Source of the DNA: Lasiodiplodia sp. COLG20
Lineage: Eukaryota > Ascomycota > Dothideomycetes > Botryosphaeriales > Botryosphaeriaceae
Length of the DNA stretch: 64,000 nucleotides
Direction: 5' to 3'
Assembly: GCA_009801085.1 (NCBI GenBank)
Contig: VNWV01000001.1
Location: 6,386,001-6,450,000 of the forward strand
Below are positions 1-11,923 of this stretch, in pieces. The notes under the pieces were generated by a model, which made no database searches, was not told where the DNA came from, and saw only the letters and a program-made list of their open reading frames with translations. Made by a program: the position numbers and the translations under genes. Numbering within the stretch: the stretch's first letter is position 1; every line of letters starts with the position of its first letter.

Positions 1-105
1 GTATTCCATCCTTTGCCGTGTGGGACCGAATGTCTAACCTCCGCCTGAACGATTCCTTGAGCGGCTGGACCCGCCCGTTGACTGATTCGGGATTGATGTG
101 GTTGT

Positions 106-1069
106 TCAATCCCAGTCGCTATCCTCGTCATCATCGACACGAGTCTGACGAATCTTCTTGGAGCTCTCCTCGGCCTCTTCATCCTTGCGCCGAAGCCGGG
201 GGTCACCGTGTTTGAGGGCACCGAGGTCTATCAGCAGCTTTTCGACGTCTGACCAAATCCTGTTAGCAACGAACACGCGCAGATCTGACCGGGATGCCAA
301 TCCCAAGCTTTTTGAGAAGATTGGCACAAGGCTTCGCCTTGATTAGTGCCATGGTGTCTTACCTTCCACAGACGTGCGTGGCCCGTTGAGCTCCCTCAGC
401 GTTACGATCTGCCTCTTAATATCTCCATCCTTGTAGATGAGAACGGTGGGAGTGTTCTTGTCCGGGTATCCTTCGATGCACATGTTGCCCCTAATCTGGC
501 AGAACTTGATGTCCCCGAACTTACGGGCCAGCTCACGCCAAAGCTCGACACCCCTCTGGGACTCGGTGTTGGTGCTAGCAGCTGTGAGGAGCACAAGAAC
601 CCAGGCCTCTTTGGACGCTTCTGTCACGTCGCGCGAGTAGTCGGGCTTCTGTAAGTGATACACTTGGTTGAACTTTGAGGCAGTCTGGATGGTGGAGAGC
701 TCGGCCATGCGCTTCTTGCTGTCGTGGTGTCAGGCAGGAGACGAGAGGCAATGTTGAGACAAACATACCGGTATTGCTCGAGGAAGTCGTCGTCCTCCTC
801 ATCTTCCAGCTCGGCAAGTTCATCCAAGTCCTTGCCCTCCAGGCGGTTCTCATGTGCAAGTCTCCGCGCCTCGACAAGGGCTTCCTCGATCATGGGCGTG
901 GGTGAGGGGGGCTTCTCAGGGATGACGCCATGCTTGCGGAGAATATCGTTCCTGCAGGCAAGAGTGTCAGGGTTTGATTTCATGAGCTGGGGCATGCGCA
1001 GTACCATTCGGTGTCGGCGTTAGGGTCGTCCACCGGGACCTGGACGGGCATATCTGGCATTTGATTCAT
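106..1069 (-). CDS. Phosducin-like protein (PhLP2/Plp2 type)
   Basis: Four exons: 1069-1005, 951-769, 718-363 and 248-106. Together they give 248 codons plus stop. Every junction is GT-AG and closes in frame; the Trp codon at the first junction is split TG|G. The N-terminus has the family element NDILRKHGVIPEKP, followed by an acidic helix around residues 50-80. From about residue 85 comes a thioredoxin-like fold (KFGDIKFCQI, then NTPTVLIYKDGD). The tail is acidic and ends in DDDEDSDWD. Known role of the family: a cytosolic cochaperone of the CCT/TRiC chaperonin in folding actin, tubulin and cell-cycle proteins. PhLP2 fits better than PhLP1 because of the short N-terminus and the HGVIPEKP element. 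It is transcribed away from SEC21 across a 464-bp shared promoter. Confidence 0.9.
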
Positions 1070-1533
1070 TTTGGGCGCGGTTCAGCGGGAGTGATAACGG
1101 CGTTTTAGGTGCTCTGGGACGATGTGCGACCGGTGTGTGCTGCAGAGCGGACAGGCAGCAATTGTAAGGGGAGTTGCGGGAGTTCTTGGGGCCTGGCGGA
1201 GGGGCGGCGATGACGCTCCGCCGCAGGGCTGGCCACTTTGTCGCGGGAGGCGCCAAGAAAGCCAGGGTCGAGCACAGCGCAACACCAAGGGCGCGCAACC
1301 ACGGCCGAGCGTATCACTCCCGCACCTCGCACCACCAACGCTGCGACCCGCCATTCGCATGCGACACTTTCCCCCGGCGCCCTGAGCTGTGCATAGATCC
1401 GACCCGTGTCCTCTCGCCGCCGCCGCATCCTAAATCGAGTCGCAGCACCCTGGCCGGCGGACAAGGACACATTTCCCCCATACTCGCAACATCTCCCGCC
1501 TAGTCTGCGCTCCCGCCCAGCGCTCCCGCCACC
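1070..1533. promoter_or_regulatory. Divergent promoter between phosducin-like gene and SEC21
   Basis: These 464 bp separate the start codons of two divergently transcribed housekeeping genes. The stretch is GC-rich, with no TATA-like element that I can see. A C-rich leader (cgctcccgccacc) sits directly before the SEC21 start, giving a good Kozak context. The open frames here, such as the one ending at 1503, have no recognisable protein features and I treat them as chance. Confidence 0.6.
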
Positions 1534-4513
1534 ATGAGCTACAACAAGAAAGACGAAGACAGCGAGGGCGCCATTGTCAAGGTCGACCGCACCTCCGTCT
1601 TCCAGGAAGGTACGCTGCTCCCCGCCGTGCCTGTGTCCTACAGCTGGAGCTTACGCCCGAGCAGCCCGCGTCTTCAACTCGTCGCCGATCTCGCCGCGCA
1701 GGTGCCGCATCCTCCTCACCAAGATTTCCCTGCTTCTTTTCACCGGCGAGAAGTTCCCCACCAATGAGGCTACTTCGCTGTTCTTTGGCATCTCGAAGCT
1801 CTTCCAGAACAAGGATGCCAGCCTGCGCCAGATGGTCTACCTTGTCATCAAGGAGCTCGCCAACACCGCCGAGGATGTTATCATGGTCACGAGCAGTATT
1901 ATGAAGGACACGGCTGTTGGCAGCGATGTTGTGTATCGCGCCAACGCCATAAGAGCTCTCTGCCGTGTTATTGATGTGAGCTGCGAAAGGAGTCCGTTGT
2001 GTGCATTGCGCTGACGCAGTACAGTCCTCGACAGTACCAGCCATTGAGCGTCTGATCAAGACCGCCATCGTCGACAAGACACCCTCCGTCTCGTCCGCCG
2101 CTCTCGTTTCCTCTTACCACCTCCTTCCCGTCGCCCGCGACGTCGTTCGGAGATGGCAGTCCGAGACCCAGGAAGCTGCCTCGGCCACCAAGTCCTCTGG
2201 CGGCTTCTCCCTGGGCTTTGGCACCTCGCACTCGAACCTTGCCGCCGCAAACACCAACTTTATGACCCAATACCATGCCATTGGCTTGCTCTACCAGATG
2301 CGCTCGCATGACCGCATGGCGCTTGTCAAGATGGTGCAGCAGTACAGCGCTGCCGGTGTTGTCAAGAGCCCGGCGGCCACTGTTCTGCTGGTCAGGCTGG
2401 CGGCTAAGCTGGCGGAAGAGGACCCCAACCTTCGCAGGCCCATGATGCAGCTTCTCGACGGCTGGTTGCGCCACAAGAGCGAGATGGTCAACTTTGAGGC
2501 TGCCAAGGCCATCTGCGACATGAAGGACGTCTCCGACTCTGAGATTGTGCAGGCCGTGCATGTACTCCAGCTCTTCCTGACCTCTCCCCGTGCTGTCACC
2601 AAGTTCGCTGCCATTCGCATCCTGCACAACTTTGCTTCCTTCAAGCCCGACGCTGTGCGCCAGTGCAACCCAGACATCGAGGCACTGATCACGAACAGCA
2701 ACCGCTCCATCGCAACCTTTGCTATCACGACCCTCCTTAAGACCGGCAACGAGTCGAGCGTTGACCGCCTGATGAAGCAGATTTCTGGATTCATGGCTGA
2801 GATCACGGACGAATTCAAGGTCACGATCGTGGAGGCTATTAGGACGCTGTGCTTGAAGTTCCCGTCGAAGCAGGCCGGCATGCTCGCTTTCCTCAGCGGC
2901 ATTTTGAGGGATGAGGGTGGCTACGAATTCAAGCGTGCCGTTGTCGAATCCATGTTCGATCTCATCAAGTTCGTTCCGGAGAGCAAGGAGGATGCTTTGG
3001 CCCACCTGTGCGAGTTCATCGAAGACTGTGAATTCACCAAGCTCTCAGTCCGCATTCTGCACCTTCTCGGCATGGAGGGACCCAAGACGCCTCAGCCCAC
3101 GAAGTACATCCGCTACATTTACAACCGTGTGGTTCTGGAGAACTCCATAGTCCGCGCTGCTGCTGTCACTGCCCTCGCTAAGTTTGGCGTTGGTCAGAAG
3201 GATCCTGAAGTTAAGCGCAGCGTCCGCGTCCTTTTGACCCGCTGCCTCGACGACACGGATGACGAAGTCCGTGACCGTGCCGCTCTAAACATGAGACTTA
3301 TGGATGATGACGATGAAGATGCCCACAAGTTCATTCGTAATGGTATGCTAGATAGCTTGTTTGTTTGTATAACCCAATTTACTAACGTCTGTGTAGATTC
3401 CATGTTCTCCCTTCCCACGCTCGAGCACCAGCTTGTCATGTACGTCACTGCAGATGATAAGGAGACCTTCTCCCAGCCTTTCGACCTCTCCAAGGTTCCC
3501 GTTGTCACTCGGGAACAAGCCGATGCCGAGGATCGTACCAAGAAGCTTACCTCCGCAACTCCCACCCTCAAAGCGCCTTCCACAGGACCCAAGCCAGCTG
3601 CTCGCAGCGGTGCAGACGCTGCTGCATCTGCAACTGCTGCTGCCCAGAAATATGCTGCCCAGCTGCAGGCCATCCCCGAGATTGCTGCATTTGGTGGCGT
3701 TCTCAAGTCTTCCCCGATCGTGGAGCTCACCGAGTCCGAGACCGAGTACGTCGTTTCGGCAATCAAGCACATCTTCAAGGAGCACATCGTTCTTCAGTAC
3801 GATATCAAGAATACACTTCCCGACACCGTCCTCTCCGACGTCACCATGGTTGTCTCTCCGGCCGAGGAAGAGGAGTCTGGCCTTGAGGAGGAGTTCATCA
3901 TTCCTGCCCCTGCGCTCAAGACTGATGAACCCGGTACTGTCTACGTCTCGTTCAAGCGCACCGAGGGCGAGGCCACCTACGTTGCATCCAGCTTCACGAA
4001 CATCCTCAAGTTTACTCTCAAGGAAATTGATCCGTCCACAAACGAGCCTGAAGAGGGTGGCTATGATGACGAGTACCAGGTTGAGGATCTCGACCTCAAT
4101 GGTGCCGACTATATCGTTCCGGCGTATGCAGGTAGTTTTGACAATGTGTGGGAACAATCGGGCGCCGGCGAGGAAGCAACGGAGACTCTGCAGCTTAGCG
4201 CTCTCAAGAGCATACAAGGTTTGTGGCCCCGTAATATCAGACCCTATGCAGTTTTGAAGTTGAGACTAATCCCGATCCAGACGCTGTGGAGCAAATCCCC
4301 AAGACTCTCTCCCTGCAACCGCTTGAGGGCACCGACGTCGCCCTCAGCACCTCGACGCACACGCTCAAGCTGTACGGCAAGACCATCACGGGCGGTAAGG
4401 TTGCGGCGCAGGTACGCATGGCTTTCGCGTCCAAGACGGGCGTGACCATGAAGATCAATGTCCGGTCGGAAGAGGAAGGTGTGGCAACGTTGGTCATTAA
4501 TAGCGTGGCATAG
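1534..4513 (+). CDS. SEC21: Coatomer subunit gamma (COPI)
   Basis: Five exons: 1534-1609, 1665-1975, 2025-3342, 3397-4218 and 4281-4513. They give a 919-residue protein, the usual length for gamma-COP. The N-terminal two thirds is an adaptin-type helical repeat region that includes the near-invariant ISKLFQNKDASLRQMVYLVI. After a low-complexity Ala/Thr linker around residue 585 come the beta-sandwich and platform of the C-terminal appendage, ending in GVATLVINSVA. Known role: F-subcomplex subunit of COPI coats, for retrograde Golgi-to-ER transport and binding of dilysine cargo and ArfGAP. The intron at 3343-3396 is 54 nt and contains no in-frame stop, so retention would insert 18 residues. 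It has a clear branch site (actaacg), and the family reads straight across the spliced junction (RNDSMFSLPTLEHQL). Confidence 0.96.
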
Positions 4514-5418
4514 ACGGTCGTACGCGTAAAATGGATGCTATGGGGATGTTAGTCTGTTTTTCTGTTGAAATGAAATAGCCTTTTCACTTTTTTCCCCTCG
4601 TATGAAGGATTGGAGAGTAAGATGTGTGATTACTAGTAGAACTATGCCCTGAACGATGGGCAACGACATCATGCACAACATTTAATTCCGGGTTATGTTC
4701 TCATAGTCAGAGATACTTGTTCCGATGACGCTGCCAGACGGAAGGGGTGAAAGTTCCTGTTCAAAGTGGTCGAAGGCTGTGAAGCAGATATGATATGTAG
4801 TCATCCTTGCCCAGGATATATCGACAAACAGCACTGGAGAAGCATATGCTTGCATAGGTGGCCTTAGAGACAGGTTCAACCTACGTGAGCAGCTGCACTC
4901 CTCTTACTGCCTTTACCTCCCGCTTCTAGAATGGAGGATCGTTTATGCCTACCCTTTGGTCTAGGCTCAAAGCTCTACAGATCTCATAGCCACCAAGAGG
5001 CTGGTCGACTCAGGATCATCACCTCTTATCGAGCTCCCAAACGATCCGGTTCCCGGCTTGAGACTAAAGTATAAGAGCGTTGAGAGCGTCTGTTGAATGA
5101 CGCCACTGACTTCTGGATTTCCTCTCGGTCTCGTGTGATCCATCTCTATCCAAAATCCTAAAAAAAAAAAAAATCTCAAGTCGAAGATCTCGCCGACTTG
5201 AAGATCGCGCACGTCTGACATAGCCAATGTAATGTATGGCCATCCAAAGATTTTCCAGTGATACGAAAGAAAGAAACGAAAAAACGCCAAAGAGCTCATG
5301 CAGCAAAAAGAACATTACAAGAATGTTGAGACTCCAGCCCCTCAGTCAGCCAAACCGGACAGAACAGAGGAAATAGTAATTGGAAGGAAAATGATTATTT
5401 TTATGCCATCCCCTCCTC
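4514..5418. other. Intergenic, convergent SEC21 / lipoyl synthase
   Basis: This is the 3' flank shared by two convergent genes. A run of 14 A lies at 5160-5173. The small open frames here show no family features, and I see no RNA gene or repeat. Confidence 0.6.
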
Positions 5419-6796
5419 TCACGAAGAATGTGCCGCCTTCACGCCCTCTATCGACGTTAGCGGGACGGACGATGCGGCAGCGCCCTCACCCGCACGCTCG
5501 GCAGCTCTCTTCTTGAGCACGTTCTCAATGAAGGCCTCACCAGCCTTGTACGAGGAGCGCACGAGCGGACCAGACGCGCAGTACAGGAAACCCATGTCGA
5601 GGGCACGCTGGCGCCACATCTCGAACTTAGCCGGGGTAACATATTCCTCGACCTTCATGTGGCGTTTAGTGGGGCGCATGTACTGGCCAAAGGTGACGAC
5701 GTCAACGTCAACTTTTCTAAGTTCTGTTCTCCATCGTCAGTCTCCTTTTTCTGCTAAGTTCGCCGGAAGGGGGGAAGAAGGTAAAATACTTACCCTTTAG
5801 CGCATGCCAAAGCTGCTCCTCCGTCTCGCCCAACCCCAGCATCACGCTGGTCTTGGTGATCAAGCCGGGCTTCGCCTCCTTCGCCGCCTGCAGCACCCTC
5901 AAGCTCTGCCTAAACTTAGCCCTGCGGTCGCGGACGAACGGCGTCAGCGCCTCGACTGTCTCGATGTTGTGCGCGTAGACGTCCAGCCCACTGCGCGCCA
6001 CCAGCGCCACCATGTCCGTGTCGCCCGCATAGTCGCCCGTCAGCGCCTCGACAAGCATCGTCGGCGCCTTCTGCTTGATCTTCGAGATGGTCTCGGCGAA
6101 GTGCCTGGCGCCACCGTCGGCGAGGTCGTCGCGGTCCACGCTCGTCAGCACCACGTACCCCAGACCCCAGCGCTTCAGCGCCTCGGCCGTGTTCTCGGGC
6201 TCGTGCGGGTCCAGCGGCGGGGGGCGGTTGCTCGTCTTGACGCTGCAGAAGCGGCAGCCGCGCGTGCACGTGTCGCCCATCAGCATGATCGTCGCCGTCG
6301 CCGCGCTCTTGTTGCCGCCGCCCCAGCACTCGCCGATGTTCGGGCACCGCGCCTCCTCGCACACCGTGTGCAGGTTCAGCCCCCGCAGGTCGTTCTTGAT
6401 CTTCTTGTAGTTGTCCGACAGCGGGATCGGCGTCTTCAGCCACGTCGGCAGCCGCGTTATTTGCTTCTTCTTGCCCTCCGGCCCCACCATGGCCGTCCGC
6501 AGCTCCAGCATCTCGTTGGCCGTAAGCGGCTCTTCTTTTGGCCCGCCGCCGACGAACTCGCCAAACGACGGGCCCGAATTCAGGCGGTCGGAGAACTTGG
6601 TGCGTGGACGTGCGGACTTGGGGGTCGTGGACGAGGAGGTGGGCGTCGGCGTCGTGGCTGGGTCGCCGACGGTGGTGGCGAGAGTGCGGGCAGCATTCCG
6701 GTGAAGCAATTGCTGCGTCGTTCTGAGCGAGGGCTGAGATGTGAGAGACGAGGTGCCTCGCCTGAGACAAGCGTATCTGGGGACGTGAGTGGCCAT
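5419..6796 (-). CDS. LIP5: Lipoyl synthase, mitochondrial
   Basis: Two exons, 6796-5794 and 5723-5419, encode 435 residues. The first in-frame Met of the longer open frame lies farther upstream, but [10 protein letters not shown] starts a typical mitochondrial presequence rich in Arg, Ser and Thr with almost no acidic residues, so I chose 6796. The auxiliary-cluster motif C146-x4-C151-x5-C157 and the radical-SAM motif C177-x3-C181-x2-C184 (CTRGCRFC) are both intact. The intron acceptor must be the AG at 5725-5724: splicing there restores [19 protein letters not shown], whereas the nearer AG 7 nt downstream would shift the frame. Known reaction: insertion of two sulfurs into protein-bound octanoyl chains, making the lipoyl cofactor of PDH, KGDH and the glycine cleavage system. 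Confidence 0.96.
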
Positions 6797-8137
6797 CTTT
6801 GCTGCGAGGACGGGCGGGGGAAAGCAATCTGAATTGCGTTGGGAACTGATGGTTGCGCAATTGAGAAACAATTCGGGACGCTTACGCACGGGCTTGGCGT
6901 CCCTAGTAAGAAGCTTATCTTATCTCATAGATCGCCCCGCCGCCATCTCCGATGTCGCCTGCCGCTGGACCCTGTCATGCCAGGTACCCGCTCTTCAGCA
7001 GGTTATACTCATGCCAAATAACCTTACTTTGGCCTGTTCTTAAGCTCAGGGCATTCGCTCTCCGGTCTGATCCGTTGTAATGAGACCACGTATCATCCCA
7101 ACATGCCATGAAGTGGCATGCGTTGCTTCTCAGTCTACATTTCTAAGGGCCAGATAAACGCAAAGATGAACTGCAGGGTAGAGTGAATCGTAAAATATGG
7201 GGCTTACCTGCTGGTTCCTATGGTACTGGCAAGCTTCAAGGATGATCATCCGAACGGAATCACGCGAGTATCGGGAAGGACTGGCCACCAGTCGCACAAT
7301 ATAATCGAAGCGACATCAAGCTGTATGTTAAACTGTTTACCCATGTTCAGATTATACAATATTCTATGATCCTTTCTCCTTCGAGATCAGCATTCGTTAT
7401 GACCTTCACCCACTGGGGTATATCATACGACATTCAACTTTGCACCACCTCACAACAGCATCAGCGAGGAAAAGGAGTGTAGAGCGAGCAAGCACTCTTA
7501 AGATTTATCCTCCGCGAAGAGAGCAGAAAGATTTAAAAGTTAAAAGTCCACTATCAAAGGAACATTGTAAGAAAACTTGAACAGAAGGGAGGTATAAAGC
7601 TGAAGTCAAGCCCACCGCTTCCAGCTCTCGTCATAAAAAAAGGCGCGAAGCTTTAAGAGAAGTGGAAGGGAAGATGGGAAACCAAAGCATAAGCACAGCT
7701 TAGCTCAGAAGAAGCGGATGCAATCTGCACCCGCCACGGCCGGACCAAGCAGCGCTACCTGCTTCGTATGCGAGGAAGAAATGAAATGCCATCAGTAAGT
7801 GCTGAAAGCACACGCGCACATGACGGAGAGCAGCAGATGTTAGGAAAAAGCACCTTGGAACTGTTGATGATCGAGGCCTTGATGGGGTATTGATTTGCTG
7901 CGCACGTTGTGCTGCGGGTATGAAGGGGTATTGCCATAACAAACTCTTGAGAGAGTAGTCCTGCTGTGGGACGTAAATGGAAAAGGACAGAATTTTTCTG
8001 GGATGAGGCACAGACAAAAAGGAAACTAGAGCAATCTCGGGCAGAGATCATGCGTGGATATAGCCGACAATCCGGACGTAGTCGAAGGGAGAACGTCGCA
8101 TCTCGTAATCGCTGAGATCCGGTCGTAAGTCTGTTGC
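6797..8137. other. Intergenic, about 1.3 kb
   Basis: The promoter side of lipoyl synthase is followed by an AT-richer stretch (about 7000-7700) and the 3' flank of the septin gene. The minus-strand open frames at 7700-8051 have no recognisable features. I see no tRNA or repeat. Confidence 0.5.
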
Positions 8138-9975
8138 TTAGAATGCCGTCATTGAGTTGTACGAAGATGCCTTGTTGACGGGACTTCCCACGCCGTTTCC
8201 GAACGAGGGGCTGCTTCCGTAGTTATCCGTCATGCGTCTTGGGGTAGTGGCACCGCCTGTCCTCTTCTTCAATCTGCTTGTCCTCCAGCCTTCGTACCAC
8301 CTCTCCCTACTCGCCTCGCGGAGCTCAGCGCGCCATTCGCTGAACACGCTCTCCTTCAGGCGCACGAAGTCGCAGTGCTCAGGGTTCATGGGATCAGCAA
8401 AACCCCAGGCGAAGCGGCGGCCGATCACATTCGGTTCGTACATGTCAGGAGAAATGATGCTGAGGGGAAGCAAGGGTTCCTCCTCATCCTCGATTTGGGC
8501 AGACATGGTAGAAACCCTGCGAGCGTGCTTCTTGCCGTTCCCTGAAGGAGATTTGGGTGGCGGAGAGGACGCCGAGGTTGAAGACTCGTCGTCGGACGCA
8601 TTCGAGTCCGACTTGTCCATGTTGTCGCTGACGTCCGCCGGCTTCTCCTCCTTCTCCTCATCGGAGTCCTCAAACTCGTCTTCTTCACGCTCGTCAAACG
8701 CCGATTCGTCATCCGAGTCCGAGAAGCTGAGAGCCTCCAGAGGATCAAGCTTCGCCTGCTTTAAGCTGTCCCACACTGACTTCTTGAGATGTGCCATATG
8801 AGCAGCAGTGATGGTGTCGGCCTTGCTGATCACGGGAACGACAGCAGTCTTGCCCTGAAGGATCCGCAAGACCTGGAGGTCCAAGTCCTCGTCGAGGCTT
8901 CCCACCAAAGTGGGCTTGACAGCGAACTTACCCGGGGTAGTACCACGGCTAGCAGCGCCATTGGCCTCCAAGCGGATAGGGTCCAGCAACAAGAAGACGC
9001 AGTGGATGTGAGTGTCGCGCACGCCGGCGGAACGGACCACCTTCTGCTCCTCGGAGAAGGTCTCCTCGAACTTGGACTCGATGAACGCGGCCATCTCGCG
9101 AAGTTGGAGGTCGACCACATTCTTCTCCAGGCCCTGCGAGTCCCACAGCGTGACACCGATGCGCTCGTTCTCAATCTCGGTCTCGAGGTACTGTGAGGTG
9201 AAAGGCGAGTCCGGATCATTCGGGGGCTGCGGTGGCGGGGTCTGCACGCGCTTGTGCTTGGGCATGCTGAGAGAGGTCTGGAGAAAGTTGATGAAGGACG
9301 TCTTGCCAGAGTTCTTCGCGCCAATGACGAGAATGCTGCAAGGGGAGAGATGGGTAAGTGATACAGCGTCGACGCGCGAGGCGGGAGATCGGCAACTTAC
9401 TTGAACGGCGTGGGGTCCTTCCTCCTGCGCACGCGACGCGGGCTGTTGAGGGTGCTGACGGCGCTGCTCGCGTAGCTGTAGCGGCCGCGGTGGGTCATGC
9501 TCTCAGTGCGGGCATAAGGATCGACATATTCGCCGTTGTTGGGTTTCGAAGGACTGCCGGGGATGGAAGCAAAAGGCATGGCAGCCTGCGGCGAGGTGGG
9601 CGTCTTGTAATCCATCGAGGGTCTTGTTGTGGGCGGAGGACCTTGGTGGTGGTGGCCGCGAGCAGCGCGTGAGACGAACTGGTAGGAGTCGCGGGCGTTT
9701 TCGCCACCGAACGTGTTGATGGTAGGCAGTGGCGGCGGCTGGGGAAGCTGCGGCGGCTGCTTGGGAAGCGCGGCGGCTTCGCGCTGCTGCCGCAGGAGCT
9801 CTTCCTGGGCCTGCGCCTTCTGTTTCTTGCTCATCTTGCCACCCGATGCGCTGCGGCCGGCAAGACCGGTGTTGGACTTCTGACGGCGCAGGAAGGAGAA
9901 GCTGGTGCGGCGCGGCTCAACCTGTGAGTCGGCAGGTTTGCCGGAGGACTGGTCGGTGGCGGATGAAGTGGCCAT
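8138..9975 (-). CDS. Septin-family GTPase, probably AspE-like
   Basis: Two exons, 9975-9401 and 9335-8138, encode 590 residues. Residues 1-191 are a disordered, basic and Pro/Gln-rich extension. The GTPase domain begins at NILVIGAKNSGKTSF, with the P-loop at G197-T204. The G3 motif is DSQG (D257) instead of the usual DTPG, and the G4 motif is SKAD (362-365). A very acidic, Ser-rich insertion of about 60 residues follows (roughly 388-445). The domain resumes at residue 470 with ISPDMYEPNVIGRRFAWGFA and closes with a conserved WRAELREASRERWYEGWR segment. Known role: septins form filaments at septa, hyphal tips and conidiophores. The divergent G3 and long N-terminus resemble the filamentous-fungal AspE group, which yeast lacks; that subgroup assignment is inferred from memory. 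Confidence 0.82.
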
Positions 9976-11923
9976 TTTGAACGGAGCTACGAAGCGGTGC
10001 GAAGGCGAGTCGCGCCAGGCAGGCTTGTATCAACGGAGACTACGGCTGCTTCACGGACCAGATGTGCTAGATTGCCAGTCGGCGTTACGCACACTTGAGA
10101 CACAGGACCAGCCGTGTACAAAACAGGACGTGACCGAAAGGGTTCTGCAACGCGCCGCGGACTGAGGTCAGCACGAGATTGATCAAGAGCGCTGGTCGCG
10201 ACGCGCAGGCCGGGGCGCCCAACGCCGTCTTATGCCCTCCAGGGATCTGTAATGAAAGTACCTGCTAGAGACTTGAGCGGTTCGGGGAAGACCGATGTCG
10301 CTCTTTGCGCCAGGCAAGAGCGCGCGGGGAACTGCAGACAGAGGGCCCTGATATGGGGAGCGTGTCGGTCTCGGGAGTTGCGCGCAGGGCTGAGTGCAGC
10401 GGGCTGTCGCGGCAGAACAATTGGCGGAGGGTCTCAGCGATCGCAGCAGAGGAGAGCCGGCGGAGAGCTGCCAGACAAGCACACTCGCAAGCGCCCCTGA
10501 AGCGCGCAACCTGATGGGCATGCTTGAGCAATCATCGCGCAGCCAATCACGGGCGCGGCCGGCACGGGCCTGTCGTCGGGGATTGATGAAACAAGCCACG
10601 GCTGCGTATCCTTTCTCGAAACCGGCCGTCGATCGGCGGGCGCTGAAACCTGGCTCGTCGGCTGCGCGAGCCACCACGCGGCAGTGCTGGTTGGGTGCGT
10701 CGTCCAATTTGACATGACGAGGAGCGCGGTGGTGGAGCCATAAGGTTCCCCGCGGCACTACTCTTAGACCCTTTGCGCCCGGCCCCCCCAGCCCAAGAGC
10801 GGCAGTACCGCTGCAACCGTTGGCGCCCGCACGCTCGTCCCGCCGTGCTTGCAGGGCGGTGAACGGTGCCTCAGCGATGTGTGGTTGTTGCCGGGCTGGG
10901 CCACCATGACGCCGCCAGTCAGCAGGGTCTCGGGCTGCAAAGGTGCAGACAGAGCCACGACAGCCGCCGGGGCGATCGCCCAAAGCAGCGTGTCCAGTGC
11001 CGAGGCAGCCATGGCGCTAGGGTCGCTCACACTCGAACCGGCATATTCCTCCGCTCGGCTCCCACCGAACGCGACTCGATGAGGAAGATCACGCTGCAAG
11101 CGCATTCCTCATTATTTTCCGATCGCTCTCGTTTCTTTTACGAGACTCTGGACAGCAACCTTACACGTGCGTGACGTGCTCACGCCAGGGTCTACACCGC
11201 CCAGCGATCACTCGCGACCGTGTGGAGTGCTGCGGCTCCCGTTGACTCGACTCGTGGCACGTTGTGAGGCGGGTACGGCGCTGCGATCGTCCGAACGGCC
11301 AGACCGTAGGATCCATAGTCAAATTTCCATCCGCGATAGTGAACGACAGAGCGCACCGGCGCAAGCTCCACCTTTTTGCGAGATTGTGCAACGGTTAGAG
11401 AGGGAGGATGGAAAAGAAAGAAGAGGGACTCAAATAGGGATCGCGATCGAGCATCGTTGCCGCATAGGTAGCATTCGCTTCGCCATGTTCTCTTTTCCAA
11501 ATCTGCGACGGGTATTGCCTCTGCTATTGGAGTCGCCTGACTGCAATTATAGCTCCTCGAGGATTAAGGTTTTTGACAAACTATTGAAACTGCCACAAAC
11601 GGCCGCGGTCGCGCGCGCGCAACAGTCCCGGCGCGAGGCGAGCGCCTTGATATGAAATTGGCGCCCGCTTTCCCTTTCACCGAGACCGCCGACGCAAGGT
11701 ATGCCCCACACCGTGAGACATGGAGAACATCACTGCCAAAAGCCGACACCCCAAGCTCGCGTTTATTGATTCTCGCCGTGCTATAAATACACTATTCAAG
11801 ATTGACCCCGGGTCACGTGTATATCGCATGTTAGACCCTGTTGTTCCGTAATCCAACACCTTTCTCGCCTTCCAAAATGACCTTGATCTTGCACCACATC
11901 TTGTCGTCGTGACTCTCATCGCT
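9976..11923. other. Intergenic, about 1.9 kb, GC-rich
   Basis: This stretch holds the septin promoter and the 3' side of the RNA-binding gene. Long open frames such as minus 10983-10183 (266 codons) overlap equally long frames on the other strand and are rich in Arg, Ala and Pro. They look like GC-rich chance frames, and I see no supported gene. Confidence 0.5.

Noticed and set aside
1968..3005. 345-codon minus-strand frame inside SEC21
   Set aside because: It is the antisense shadow of a well-conserved exon and shows no domain of its own.
5804..6832. 342-codon plus-strand frame over lipoyl synthase
   Set aside because: It is an antisense shadow rich in Arg, His and Leu, opposite a radical-SAM gene with intact motifs.
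10183..10983. 266-codon minus-strand frame
   Set aside because: It is GC-rich, overlaps several equally long frames and has no recognisable motif.
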